Made by a program: the position numbers and the translations under genes. From positions 1-48,853 of the forward strand of contig NZ_JARWOV010000029.1 of NCBI RefSeq assembly GCF_029868855.1: 48,853 nucleotides of DNA. Reading direction: 5' to 3'. The stretch is from Nocardia carnea (GTDB taxonomy: Bacteria > Actinomycetota > Actinomycetes > Mycobacteriales > Mycobacteriaceae). Numbering within the stretch: the stretch's first letter is position 1; every line of letters starts with the position of its first letter. Of the stretch, positions 1-8,156 are shown one piece after another. The notes under the pieces are model-generated. The model had not been told where the DNA came from and made no database searches. It saw only the letters and a list, made by a program, of their open reading frames with translations.

Positions 1-414
1 CCGGCGGCGCGGGTGGTCGTCCTCACGACCTTCGACGACGACGATCACCTCTATCCGGCGCTGCAGGCGGGCGCCTGCGGATTCCTGGCCAAGAACGCCG
101 GCCCCGACCGGATCCTCGCCGCGATCCGCGCGGCCGCAAACGACGAACGCCCGTTCAGCCCCGAAGTCCTCGCCCGTCTCGTCGGCCGGGCCGTCGCCCA
201 CAGTGCCGCCCCGGCGCATACTCCGCTCACCCCGCGCGAACGCGAGGTGGCCGGACTGGTCGGCGCCGGGTACACCAACCAGGAGATCGCCTCGGCTCTG
301 CATCTCGGGATCACCACGGTCAAGTCGTACCTGACCACGGCCATGGACAAGACTGCGGCCAGGAACCGGGTTCAGCTCGCCGTCTACGCCCTCCGCCACG
401 GACTGGTGCCGTAA
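1..414 (+). CDS. LuxR/NarL-family response regulator, C-terminal part (cut by window start)
   Basis: The reading frame is already open at base 1, so the 5' end lies outside the window. What remains is the last third of a receiver domain, with the conserved Thr in VVVLTTFDDDD and the conserved Lys in GFLAKNA. A LuxR-type helix-turn-helix follows: TPREREVAGLVGAGYTNQEIA, then LGITTVKSYLTTAMDKTAARNR. The phosphorylated Asp is off the edge. Proteins with this layout are DNA-binding output regulators of two-component systems, usually encoded beside a histidine kinase, which would lie upstream here. The stop is 3 bp from the stop of the convergent LtrA-like gene. The family is clear; the regulated process is not visible. 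Confidence 0.93.
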   Translation, partial: PAARVVVLTTFDDDDHLYPALQAGACGFLAKNAGPDRILAAIRAAANDERPFSPEVLARLVGRAVAHSAAPAHTPLTPREREVAGLVGAGYTNQEIASALHLGITTVKSYLTTAMDKTAARNRVQLAVYALRHGLVP

Positions 415-417
415 CCG

Positions 418-1632
418 CTACGAATGCTGCTCGCCGTGCCTGATCCGGTCACGCGGTGCGGCGAAACGGACGGTCTCCCAGACGATCAGCAGCACCAGGA
501 CCGCGCACAGCATCGCCAGGGCGGCGAGTGCGGGCAGCGCCGCCGCCAACGGGATGAGGGCGAGCAACACCACGATCGCGACGACGCGGGATACCGTCAC
601 CTGCCCGGTGGCATAGGCCTTGCCGCCGACGAGCCCGATCAGGAAGAGCGCGACACCGCCGTACAGCGCGAACAGCGGGATTCCGTACAACGCGTCGGTG
701 AGCCGGTGGTGCGAACTGTCTCCGACGTAATAGAGCACCTTCTTCAGGCCCAGGGACAGCGCGATGACCCCGACGATCATCGGGAAATGCCAGTAGGTGT
801 AGCAGTTGCGAGCAATCTTGATCTGCCGTTCCCCGTCGGCCGCGGCCAGTGCGTGCTCGACCGACAGCGCGGCGACATCGAAGTACGCCCACCACAGCAG
901 TCCGGAGACCGCCAGGCCCAGCAGCGAGCCCACGGTGATGGGCCAGGAGATGGGCAGCGCGGCCACCCCGATCCCGATCGAGACGATGGATTCGCCGAGC
1001 GCCACGATGATGATCAGACCGTAGCGTTCGGAGAAATGCTTGGCCGAGTTCACCCGCCAGCCGTTACCGGCGAGCAGGGTCCAGGCCATATCGCCGGCCA
1101 CCGCCGCGATCCACAACCCGATCTGCACGGCGCCCGAGGTGGTCGCCGCGATCACCAGCAGCACGGTCCCGATGGTGATCGACCCCAGCCCCCAGCGGAT
1201 CACCTGCGCGCGCAGTTGCGGATCCTGTGCGCTGGCCAGCCAGAACATGCCCAGATGGACGAGCCGGGCCGCGAGATAGGCCAGTGCGAAGACCAGCGGG
1301 CCCGACCAGCCGCCGGGCAGGTCGTGGAAGGCCTCCGGAATGGTCAGCGCGGCGATGAACCCGGCGCCCATGGCCGCGAACATGGCCACCCGCGCCAGGC
1401 CTTCGTCGGCGCGCACCACATTGCCCAGCCAGCTGAAGGCGATCCACACCCACCACATCACGGCCAGGACCAGCAGCGCCCGCAGCATGTTCACGGCCGA
1501 GGTGTCCTCGGCGGCCAGATCGGTGACCTTGGTGAGGGCGAAGACCACCACCAGATCGAAGAACAGTTCGAGCTGGGTGACCGCGGCTCCCTGGGCGACC
1601 GGCTGCAACCGCATGCGCTTGGATCCACTCAT
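418..1632 (-). CDS. Low temperature requirement protein A (LtrA) family membrane protein
   Basis: A protein of 404 residues if it starts at the ATG at 1632, which precedes MSGSKRMRLQPV; the frame stays open to 1719 but that extension looks non-coding. The family hallmark LELFFDLVVVFALTKVT lies near the N-terminus, and about a dozen hydrophobic segments run through the rest. A loop reading SAKHFSERYGLIIIVALGES is also typical of LtrA proteins. LtrA was named from a Listeria cold-growth phenotype; its biochemical role is unknown. No good Shine-Dalgarno precedes 1632, so the message may be leaderless or start at the in-frame ATG at 1614. It is convergent with the response-regulator gene. Confidence 0.85.
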   Translation of the reverse strand: MSGSKRMRLQPVAQGAAVTQLELFFDLVVVFALTKVTDLAAEDTSAVNMLRALLVLAVMWWVWIAFSWLGNVVRADEGLARVAMFAAMGAGFIAALTIPEAFHDLPGGWSGPLVFALAYLAARLVHLGMFWLASAQDPQLRAQVIRWGLGSITIGTVLLVIAATTSGAVQIGLWIAAVAGDMAWTLLAGNGWRVNSAKHFSERYGLIIIVALGESIVSIGIGVAALPISWPITVGSLLGLAVSGLLWWAYFDVAALSVEHALAAADGERQIKIARNCYTYWHFPMIVGVIALSLGLKKVLYYVGDSSHHRLTDALYGIPLFALYGGVALFLIGLVGGKAYATGQVTVSRVVAIVVLLALIPLAAALPALAALAMLCAVLVLLIVWETVRFAAPRDRIRHGEQHS

Positions 1633-1783
1633 ACGGCAAATACTCGCACCCGGCGGCGCTCGTCGCAGCTCAGCCGGATCGGCGACACGACCAGGTTTCG
1701 AGCGCCGGAAATCGGACACGCGGTCTACGGAGGATGCCGGAGCGGATCCTACGGCCCGGCACCCCGACGAGAAGGGAGGTCCG

Positions 1784-1936
1784 ATGAGTACCCGCGATAC
1801 GATCGCCCAGCTGAATCAGGACATCACCACCGCCGAGGACGCAGGTGACGAGGCCACGGCGGCCCGGCTGCGGCGCGAACTGGAAACCGCCCTGCGGGAA
1901 GCGAAGGATCCGAGCGGATCGGCCGATACCGAATAG
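1784..1936 (+). CDS. Small charged helical protein (50 aa), unknown function
   Basis: The ATG at 1784 is preceded by GAAGGGAGG at 1771-1779, a strong ribosome-binding site, which is the main reason for calling this gene. The product is 50 residues, rich in Ala, Glu, Arg and Thr, with heptad-like spacing (IAQLNQDITTAEDAG, then TAARLRRELETALREA), so it is probably one or two amphipathic helices. There is no signal peptide or cysteine. Small proteins of this type occur in Nocardia and Rhodococcus, but I know of no function. The stop codon runs into the palindrome at 1936-1949. Confidence 0.7.
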   Translation: MSTRDTIAQLNQDITTAEDAGDEATAARLRRELETALREAKDPSGSADTE

Positions 1937-1949
1937 TCCCCGCGGGGAC
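1936..1949. repeat. Perfect 14-bp palindrome at a stop codon
   Basis: GTCCCCGCGGGGAC is self-complementary over its full length and begins with the last base of the stop of the 50-aa gene. In RNA it would fold to a 5-bp stem with a CGCG loop, a short terminator-like hairpin without a T-tract. Confidence 0.4.
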
Positions 1950-2054
1950 CCTCGGTGATCGACCGGGTGACCTGTCCGGACGGGCGGGCCACTCGGTGGG
2001 TTCCACCGCTTGCGGACGGCGCGCGACCTCGCACGATCCCGGCGATCACCTCCG

Positions 2055-2088
2055 GGTTGCCGGTCCACGACCACACTCCGCGGCAACC
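2055..2088. promoter_or_regulatory. Widely spaced inverted repeat upstream of the LppU-like gene
   Basis: GGTTGCCG (2055-2062) and CGGCAACC (2081-2088) are exact inverted repeats separated by 18 bp. A TATGAT hexamer follows at 2092-2097 and resembles a -10 box; no matching -35 is obvious. This sits in the 272-bp gap before the lipoprotein gene and could be an operator or promoter region. It may also be chance in GC-rich DNA. Confidence 0.3.
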
Positions 2089-2208
2089 GGATATGATCTT
2101 GGTCGGGTCGGGGGCGGCGAGTAGTGCGTACATCATGGTGCCTCGTCGAACGATTCATGAGTTCTCCCCCAATCCGCTCATGCGATCGATGTCGATGGAG
2201 GAATTGTC

Positions 2209-2796
2209 ATGTCCAGACGCGCGCCCGTATTCCGGGTCCGGAACCTGCTCACCGGGTTCGTCGTGGCCGGTTGCGCCGTACTAGCGCTGTCGGGGTGCTC
2301 CGGCGCGGATTCGTCGAGCTCCGCGAGCCCGTCCCCCGCGACCACCGTCCCCGGCCAGAACGGGACCGACGAGGGTGGCGACGTCTCCTTCGACGCCGAG
2401 ATCGGCCAGTGTGTCACCCTGTCGGGAACCATGATGGACGCCGAGATCGACCACGCCGAATGCGGTAGCGAGAAGTCGAACTACAAGGTCGTCGCCAAGG
2501 CACCGACCCAGGACGACTGCGCCGCCGACGTCGACCAGACCTACTACGTCACCCTCGGCGGCGAGGAACAGGGTGCCCTGTGCCTCGATATCGACTGGGT
2601 CGTCGGCCAGTGCATGACCATTCCTACCGGTATGGACAGCCCCTCGCACAGCCCGTGTACGGCGGGCAAGCCCGATACCGTCCGGGTGCTCGCGATTCTG
2701 CCCGGCACCACCGATGAGGCCGGTTGTCCCGCGGAGGCCACCAGCTACTACACCTACGACGAACGCAAACTCGTCACCTGCGTCGCCGAGGTCTAG
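2209..2796 (+). CDS. LppU-like secreted lipoprotein
   Basis: The ATG at 2209 follows GGAGGA at 2197-2202. The 195-residue product begins with a basic stretch and a hydrophobic core ending in the lipobox LSGC, so it should be lipid-anchored on the outer face of the membrane after cleavage at Cys30. A Ser/Pro/Thr-rich linker follows. The rest is a cysteine-rich domain with repeated blocks of the form VGQCVTL and VGQCMTIP, each followed by further Cys residues; these are probably paired as disulfides. The pattern matches the mycobacterial LppU/SCO3897-type family, whose function is unknown. It is a single gene closed by the hairpin at 2811-2843. Confidence 0.75.
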   Translation: MSRRAPVFRVRNLLTGFVVAGCAVLALSGCSGADSSSSASPSPATTVPGQNGTDEGGDVSFDAEIGQCVTLSGTMMDAEIDHAECGSEKSNYKVVAKAPTQDDCAADVDQTYYVTLGGEEQGALCLDIDWVVGQCMTIPTGMDSPSHSPCTAGKPDTVRVLAILPGTTDEAGCPAEATSYYTYDERKLVTCVAEV

Positions 2797-2810
2797 CGAC
2801 CCGAGCGCGA

Positions 2811-2843
2811 TATGTGGCCTCGGCCCACGGTCGAGGCCACATA
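2811..2843 (+). terminator. Strong stem-loop downstream of the LppU-like gene
   Basis: TATGTGGCCTCG (2811-2822) pairs perfectly with CGAGGCCACATA (2832-2843) around a 9-nt loop. The 12-bp stem starts 15 bp after the stop codon. It lacks a U-tract, as is common for actinobacterial terminators. Confidence 0.8.
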
Positions 2844-3085
2844 CGCGTTCTCGGCAGCACGGGGTGCGAACTCCGCGCGGAATACCGCCGGACGCAGTCG
2901 ATTCCGGCCAGGCGATCGGTTCGGGGCAACCCGCCGATTTCGATGCCGTACCCGGTGCCGGTTGCCTACGCTCTGTACGGGGAGCAGTCGCGCCGGTGGG
3001 CGTGTGGTCACCCTCGACGGCGGCCCGACCGGTGTCGAGATGCCCTGACACCGGACCTGCGTCCGCACAACCGTCTGGAGCCTGC

Positions 3086-4000
3086 ATGAGTTCATCCACC
3101 CTCACCGTCGCGGTGCTGGGCGCCGGCCTGCTCGCCGATCCGATCGCGGACCGGATCGCGGAGCGGGCCGATCTGGAGCTCACCGCACGGATCGCGCATG
3201 CGCAGGCACCGCCCGCGGGCACCGAATGTATCGTCTACGTACCGTCTTTCGCCGAGATCGCCGCGGACGCGCCGGCCGCGATACTGCCGCGCCTGCTACG
3301 CGCCGGGTACGACGTGATCTCCACGGCGCCGCAGAACACGCACGGCCGCGAATCCGCACTCGCCGACGCCTGCCACACCGGAAATTCGGCCTTCCATGCG
3401 ACCGGCGCGTTCCAGACCACCGTCCCGGCCCGCCTCATCCGATCGATCACCGAGGTCACCCGCGATATCCGCCGGGTGGAACTCGTGGAGGAACTCGACT
3501 TCACCGGAACCGGTGTCTACCCGTGGGGCGCACCGGCCGAGGTCGGGATCGGCGCTGTCGACCCTGCGGTGGCCACGCGGGCCGCGGCCTTGGTGGACGG
3601 CTATTACACGGCGGGACTCCATGTTCTGGACGAGGCGGTTTTCGACAGCACGACCGGCGCCACCGAGATACCGGCCGGCACGGTGGATGTCGTCACCGAC
3701 AGCACGGGCGTGGTCGAAAAGGTGATCGTGGACCGCGATCTCGGCCCGGCCTTGAGCTATCGCTCCATCTGGTCGGCGGCCACCGCGGACCGGGCGCCGC
3801 TGCGCTACCGGCTCACCACGACCACCGATACCACCGAGGGGACAGCGAATGTCCGCTTCAAATGTATGGCGGGCGTCCATCCTGCCGACCATCTGACGTG
3901 CGTCAATGCCGTGGAAGCGATCCGTCCGGTCCACGAGAGTGCCCGGGTGCGGCCCGCGACGACCTGTGCGCCGTCCGTCCGATGCGCGACCGGCGGCTGA
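3086..4000 (+). CDS. DapB-fold NAD(P)-dependent dehydrogenase-like protein
   Basis: The ATG at 3086 has TGGAG five bases upstream; the frame is open further upstream but is not protein-like there. The 304-residue product opens with a Rossmann motif, VAVLGAGLLADPIA. It continues with blocks seen in dihydrodipicolinate reductase and 2,4-diaminopentanoate dehydrogenase-like proteins: LRAGYDVISTAPQN, HATGAFQTTVPARLI and a central beta-sheet domain with GVYPWGAP. It appears somewhat shorter than typical members. The cofactor is presumably NAD(P)H; the substrate is unknown. It is isolated, convergent with the membrane cluster that ends at 4052, and 289 bp from the gene upstream. Confidence 0.65.
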   Translation: MSSSTLTVAVLGAGLLADPIADRIAERADLELTARIAHAQAPPAGTECIVYVPSFAEIAADAPAAILPRLLRAGYDVISTAPQNTHGRESALADACHTGNSAFHATGAFQTTVPARLIRSITEVTRDIRRVELVEELDFTGTGVYPWGAPAEVGIGAVDPAVATRAAALVDGYYTAGLHVLDEAVFDSTTGATEIPAGTVDVVTDSTGVVEKVIVDRDLGPALSYRSIWSAATADRAPLRYRLTTTTDTTEGTANVRFKCMAGVHPADHLTCVNAVEAIRPVHESARVRPATTCAPSVRCATGG

Positions 4001-4051
4001 CCGGCGGACCCACGGGTACCGCTCCGGGCGGGAACGGGATGCGCCACGAAT

Positions 4052-5380
4052 TCAGGCGTCGAACAGCAGATAGAGCCCGGTGAAGGTGTAGCCGACCATC
4101 AGCAGCATGAGTGCGAGCTGGCCGGTGAGCCGATGCGCCGGCGGGAGCAGGCGCAGGCAACGGTCGTGGGCGGCGGCGACGCCGAGCACATGGCCGGTCA
4201 CCACGGCTACGACCTTGATGGTTCCCAGCATCGCGGGGTGTGCGGACAGGAGGTAGGCGACCTCCCGGTCGGCGAGGCCGAACAGGTTCCATCCGGCGGC
4301 GAACGGGTCCGCGAACAGGATCACCGTGGCCTGCCCCTTCTCGACCAGGAAGCTCAGATAGTGCGCGACCACATAACCCGCGATGATCGGTGTCAGGGTG
4401 TAGGCGAGCCGGGTCGGGAGCAGGCGGCGTTCGGTGCGGTCGAGACCACCGGTCGCCGCGGCGGCGACCCGGAAACTCACCCCGACGACGGCGATGAACA
4501 CCAGGAGACCGGCAGTACTCACCACGGTCCGCGGGAACGAACCACCGGCGTCGGCGAGCAGGCCGCGCCACCATTCGAACAGCGAGAAGCTGTCGAATGC
4601 CGTGGAACCCAGCAGGGTCGCGGCCACGGCCACGGAACCCGGCCCCACCGGCGTCCCCGCCAGATTGGCCAGCGGCGAGCGGAGGACGAGGGCGCCGCCG
4701 GTATCGCGCCCGAGCGGGCTCAACCGGCCGAGCAGACTGCTGTACACCTCCAGCGGGTCGGCGTGCTCGGCCCATTCGGCGCCGAAGACGACCGACCCGA
4801 GGACTGTGACGATCAGGTACCCGGCGACCCAGCTGGTCACGGCGGCCACCGAACCGGGGTCGGGAGATGCCAGCTCCAGCCATACGAAGGTGAACAGCCC
4901 GAACGCCGCCGGCCACCGGCCCCACGCCCGCGGATACCGCAGCCATCCGTCCTCGGGTGCGCGACCGGTGGCCGCGCACAGCGCGCGGTGCAGGGCCCGC
5001 GCCGGCGACAACAGCTTCCACACCGGCCCGGCGACCAGCGAGGCGACCATCACCCCGACCCACATGAGGACATAGACGACACCGGGTACCGGGTTCGCGG
5101 CAGGATCGGCGGGACCGAAGACTCCGACCGCCAGGAGCAGCGCGGTCGCGGCGACACTCACCACGGCGACGACCGCACGCAGAACCGGGGAATCCACCAC
5201 AGCACGCACCGTCGCCGGTACCGGTTTTCCGCGTGCGGCCGGGTCCAGGCGGGGTTCCCGCCAGGCGAACGCGATCACCGCGAACGAGAAGGCCAGGGCC
5301 CAGGCCGCACCGAGCAACGCGTAGGTCAGCGGGATCGGCAGATCGGCGGCTCCGCCGATCCCGTGGGCCAGCGTTGTCAC
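4052..5380 (-). CDS. Polytopic membrane protein of the cupredoxin-associated cluster
   Basis: The GTG at 5380 overlaps the upstream stop in a GTGA, so translation is coupled. The 442-residue product has roughly ten hydrophobic segments and no soluble domain of note. Its N-terminus, TLAHGIGGAADLPIPLTY, is a block I recall from conserved actinobacterial membrane proteins sometimes auto-named fenitrothion hydrolase; that name should not be read as a proven activity. A conserved His near the N-terminus and several Trp/His/Asp residues in loops could bind metal. It is the last gene of the four-gene cluster 7816-4052, whose cupredoxin-like lipoprotein points to metal or redox work at the membrane. 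Confidence 0.75.
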   Translation of the reverse strand: MTTLAHGIGGAADLPIPLTYALLGAAWALAFSFAVIAFAWREPRLDPAARGKPVPATVRAVVDSPVLRAVVAVVSVAATALLLAVGVFGPADPAANPVPGVVYVLMWVGVMVASLVAGPVWKLLSPARALHRALCAATGRAPEDGWLRYPRAWGRWPAAFGLFTFVWLELASPDPGSVAAVTSWVAGYLIVTVLGSVVFGAEWAEHADPLEVYSSLLGRLSPLGRDTGGALVLRSPLANLAGTPVGPGSVAVAATLLGSTAFDSFSLFEWWRGLLADAGGSFPRTVVSTAGLLVFIAVVGVSFRVAAAATGGLDRTERRLLPTRLAYTLTPIIAGYVVAHYLSFLVEKGQATVILFADPFAAGWNLFGLADREVAYLLSAHPAMLGTIKVVAVVTGHVLGVAAAHDRCLRLLPPAHRLTGQLALMLLMVGYTFTGLYLLFDA

Positions 5381-5766
5381 GGCCGGACGAGCAGGGTCGC
5401 CACCGTGACCCCGGCATGGTGCAGTTCGATCTCCACCCGGCCCGGGACCTCGACGGCGAACCGGAAACGCTGTCCCGTCCCCGGGACGACGCCGAACGTA
5501 TGGTCCGGATTCGCGTGCACATGCAGTTCGTCGGAGACGTCACTGTCCACGATCACCTCGACCGGCTGACCGACCCGCGCGTCGAGCCTGCTGTCCACCG
5601 GCGTCACCACGCCGTTTGCGATCCGCACGGGTAGCCGCACGCTCGCGACCGACTCCGGTGCGCCCGGCGTCGTCTCCGCGCCGGGGCCCTGCGGTTCGGA
5701 GGCCGCGCAGCCGGCCGTGAGCAGGCCCGCCACGAGCAGCGGCGCGCACAACCGCGATAGGGACAT
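5377..5766 (-). CDS. Cupredoxin-like lipoprotein
   Basis: This 129-residue protein has a signal peptide ending in the lipobox TAGC (Cys20), a Pro/Gly/Ala/Glu linker, then an all-beta domain of about 85 residues. The domain has the cupredoxin order: VGQPVEVIVDSDVSDELHVH, an aromatic/Gly turn, FRFAVEVPGRVEIELHHAG. His residues in DELHVHANPDH and ELHHAG fall where cupredoxins place copper ligands, but the usual C-x(n)-H-x(n)-M loop is missing, so metal binding is inferred, not shown. It should sit on the outer face of the membrane. Its ATG shares one base with the preceding stop (TGATG) and its own stop overlaps the next start. Confidence 0.75.
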   Translation of the reverse strand: MSLSRLCAPLLVAGLLTAGCAASEPQGPGAETTPGAPESVASVRLPVRIANGVVTPVDSRLDARVGQPVEVIVDSDVSDELHVHANPDHTFGVVPGTGQRFRFAVEVPGRVEIELHHAGVTVATLLVRP

Positions 5767-5960
5767 CAGTTCTCCTCGTCGATATCGGACGCGGTATCCG
5801 CCTTGCGCGGCGGAGCCGGTTCGTCCTCGCCGCTCCTGCGGTCGCGCACCGCGATGACGAGGACGACACCGGCGATGAGAAAGGCCGGGAGGAAGGCGGG
5901 GATCGCCAACAGGACCGAGTGATCCGCCAGGACCACCACACCGTCGTACCGGTCGTTCAC
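5766..5960 (-). CDS. Single-TM small membrane protein of the cupredoxin cluster
   Basis: I place the start at the GTG at 5960, which overlaps the stop of the large membrane gene as GTGA; the longer frame to 6065 lies wholly inside that gene and is Pro/Arg-rich. The 64-residue product starts VNDRYDGVVVLADHSVLL, has one strong membrane segment (about residues 12-34, IPAFLPAFLIAGVVLVIAV), then a charged tail, RDRRSGEDEPAPPRKADT. It could be a small subunit or an assembly factor for its large neighbours. No homologous function is known to me. Confidence 0.7.
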   Translation of the reverse strand: MNDRYDGVVVLADHSVLLAIPAFLPAFLIAGVVLVIAVRDRRSGEDEPAPPRKADTASDIDEEN

Positions 5961-7816
5961 GAAACCGGTGCCTGCTCCGGCGCGTGAACCCCGGATCGGC
6001 GGGGGTAGCGGTCGTTGATCCGGGCCGCGCCCCAGCACAGCGCGGCGATCAGCACCAGGCTGCACAGCAGGACCAGCAGCGAGGCGGCCGTGAAGAGCCA
6101 GGCGGGGTGATCGAATGATCGTTCCCGCTGCAATACCGTGATCTCCGCGACGAACGGGCGGGTGAATTCGTCCAGCGCCGGGACCTCCTCGGCACCGATA
6201 CCGGGGTCGGCGGCCATGAAGATCGGCAGCGCGGTCTGCGTGCGCCCGTCCTGGAGGCGCAGGATCGTCTTCCAGGTGCCGTGGGCCGGAACAGGTTTCG
6301 TGGTCACATAATGTCCCTCGCCCACCCGGCTCAGCTGGTCCACCACCAGCCCGCGCCCGGGGCTGTCACTGCCCACACCGCCCTGCCAGGCCAGGATCTG
6401 GACCCACTCCGGGTCGGCGCCGACCAGGTCGGCGGGCGTGATCCGGATATCGGCGTGCACCATGCGGCCGCCGTCCGCCGGGGCTTCTCGCAGCTGCACT
6501 GCCGCGCCGGCGTCCTGCGGAACGTCGATCACCAGACCGTTGGCGGTGGCTGCGGCCACCACGACCACGGCGGCGGTCACGAGTGTGCGCCGAACCGCGG
6601 GGCGCGGTAACGGTTCCCCCAGCAGCACGGTGGCGAGCAGCGCGCCGATCACACCGCCCGCGATCCCGGTCGGGATCGTCATCAGCAACAGTTCCGGCCA
6701 CATCGCGGCGGGCCACGGGTCGACGAACATCGCCGCGACCCATAGGGATTCCAGCCAGATCCCGATCGTCGCGGCCACCAGACCCGTCAGCGCGCCCCAC
6801 AGGATCCGGCGCCGGGCCGCGGGTAGTAGTGCGAGGACCTCCACCACCACGGCGATCCCCAGATAGAGCGGGAAGACATTGCGCGGCGCGTCGATGATCG
6901 GCCCGCCGACCAGCCAGGCCACCACGAGACGTACCACGGCGGCGAAACAGGCCACCACCAGGGCGGCGCCCGTTCCGAGGGTCAGCCGGGCGGCGATCAG
7001 TGCCACGGTCGCCGCCGCCACGATCAGCATGGGCTGCAGTACCAGCCGGAACTGCTCGACACCGAAGTCGTACTCCACCTGGAATACCGAAAGCCCGATG
7101 AGCAGCCCACCGAATGCGAAGGCCCGCATCCACCACATCCGGCGCGGGCGTGGCTCGTCCGGGCTCGGACGGCTGCGCCGACCCTCGAATTCGAGCAGCA
7201 GCACACCCACCAGCGACAGCCCCGCACCGCCGATGAGCATCAGATGCGTCGGACCCCACAACGTGACGTCCTGCCCGAATATCCGATGCCACAGATCGTC
7301 GAGCGGAAATCCGATCAGGGCATACAGGCCGGCGCCGGCCAGCAGGATCCCGCCGACGGGCGCGTACCAGGTGCGGGTGATCCGCACCGCCGCCGGGCCG
7401 GGTTTCTCGTCGAGTGGCAGCACGATCGCCGCCATACCGGCGGTGAACAGGAAGAACAGGCCCGCGAGGATGAAGTAGTGCGCCGGATTCGCCAGCGGGC
7501 CCTCGTCGCGGCCGTTACCGATGTGCAGACTCACATCCCAGATGAAGCCGAGCAACGCGGTGAGAATGGTGGCCAGGAACATGGCCAGTGGCAGCGCGAC
7601 CCAGCCGGGCTGATCGAATATGCGGCCGAGCCGGTCCGCGATCCGCTGTAACCAGGTGATGCGGCGGGTGCGGTGCAGGTAACCCACCCACATCAGTCCG
7701 AGGGCGATCACCCCCGCGGCCCCGGTCATGATCGCGACCTGGTCCAGGGCGGCGCCCCCGCCTTCGTTCCCCTGGGCAAGCGACCGCCCGATCATTTCGT
7801 GCACGCCGTACGGCAC
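5957..7816 (-). CDS. Large polytopic membrane protein with duplicated Asp/His motif
   Basis: The GTG at 7816 has GGAGG a few bases upstream. The 619-residue protein has about twelve membrane segments and an extracytoplasmic beta-type domain near residues 440-570, before a final TM helix. Two matching motifs lie at segment ends: D94-x3-H98-x3-G102-x-D104-x6-P111-x-H113 and D173-x3-H177-x3-G181-x-D183-x5-P189-x-H191. A weaker third copy around E248-P262 keeps Asp, Gly and Pro but has lost the His residues. Paired His/Asp sets in membrane helices commonly bind copper, iron or heme. The gene leads a coupled cluster that includes a cupredoxin-like lipoprotein. No named family could be assigned. 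Confidence 0.75.
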   Translation of the reverse strand: MPYGVHEMIGRSLAQGNEGGGAALDQVAIMTGAAGVIALGLMWVGYLHRTRRITWLQRIADRLGRIFDQPGWVALPLAMFLATILTALLGFIWDVSLHIGNGRDEGPLANPAHYFILAGLFFLFTAGMAAIVLPLDEKPGPAAVRITRTWYAPVGGILLAGAGLYALIGFPLDDLWHRIFGQDVTLWGPTHLMLIGGAGLSLVGVLLLEFEGRRSRPSPDEPRPRRMWWMRAFAFGGLLIGLSVFQVEYDFGVEQFRLVLQPMLIVAAATVALIAARLTLGTGAALVVACFAAVVRLVVAWLVGGPIIDAPRNVFPLYLGIAVVVEVLALLPAARRRILWGALTGLVAATIGIWLESLWVAAMFVDPWPAAMWPELLLMTIPTGIAGGVIGALLATVLLGEPLPRPAVRRTLVTAAVVVVAAATANGLVIDVPQDAGAAVQLREAPADGGRMVHADIRITPADLVGADPEWVQILAWQGGVGSDSPGRGLVVDQLSRVGEGHYVTTKPVPAHGTWKTILRLQDGRTQTALPIFMAADPGIGAEEVPALDEFTRPFVAEITVLQRERSFDHPAWLFTAASLLVLLCSLVLIAALCWGAARINDRYPRRSGVHAPEQAPVS

Positions 7817-7836
7817 TGGACCTCCACACCAGCCGG

Positions 7837-7864
7837 AATGTATGTGACGAAAAGTAGCATGAAA
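7837..7864 (-). promoter_or_regulatory. Possible promoter of the membrane cluster
   Basis: Reading the minus strand, TTTCAT (7859-7864) and TACATT (7837-7842) are 16 bp apart and lie just before the GTG at 7816. They fall in a conspicuously AT-rich patch (7837-7870). The match to -35/-10 consensus is only moderate. Confidence 0.35.
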
Positions 7865-7934
7865 AATGACCGGGGGCGCAGTGTTCGCCTGACATCGGCG
7901 AAGCGTTCGGCCGCAATACTATTCGTCGGACGGT

Positions 7935-7965
7935 GCCGGGATCGGCAGTGCCCGCCGACCCCGGC
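7935..7965 (-). terminator. Hairpin downstream of the CsbD-like gene
   Basis: The arms 7935-7946 and 7954-7965 pair over 12 positions with one A/C mismatch and a 7-nt loop. It begins 18 bp past the CsbD stop and separates that gene from the membrane-cluster promoter. Confidence 0.6.
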
Positions 7966-7982
7966 TCACCGCAGGCAACCGC

Positions 7983-8156
7983 TCAGTCGCGGAAAGCGTC
8001 CTTCACCTTCTCGCCGGCATCCTTCAGATTCGATTTGACCTGATCGGCCTTGCCTTCGTTCTTCTTGTCCTCGTCTCCGGCGGCCTCGCCGTATTTCTCC
8101 TTGGCCTGACCGGCGAGTTCTTCGGCCTTGTTGCTGATCTTGTCTGTTCCGCTCAC
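7983..8156 (-). CDS. CsbD-family stress-response protein
   Basis: The start is the GTG at 8156, with GAGGAG seven bases upstream; the open frame beyond it (to 8339) has no RBS and the wrong composition. The 57-residue product is highly charged and free of Cys, Trp and Pro: SGTDKISNKAEELAGQAKEK, then GDEDKKNEGKADQVKSNLKD. This is the CsbD pattern, small predicted helical bundles induced under general stress (sigma-B in Bacillus). The molecular role is unknown. It is monocistronic, with the hairpin at 7935-7965 behind it. Confidence 0.9.
   Translation of the reverse strand: MSGTDKISNKAEELAGQAKEKYGEAAGDEDKKNEGKADQVKSNLKDAGEKVKDAFRD

Noticed and set aside
3903..5543. 546-residue minus-strand frame
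   Set aside because: It overlaps the membrane protein at 4052-5380 in another frame on the same strand; it is Arg/Gly/Pro-rich with no domain and no RBS.
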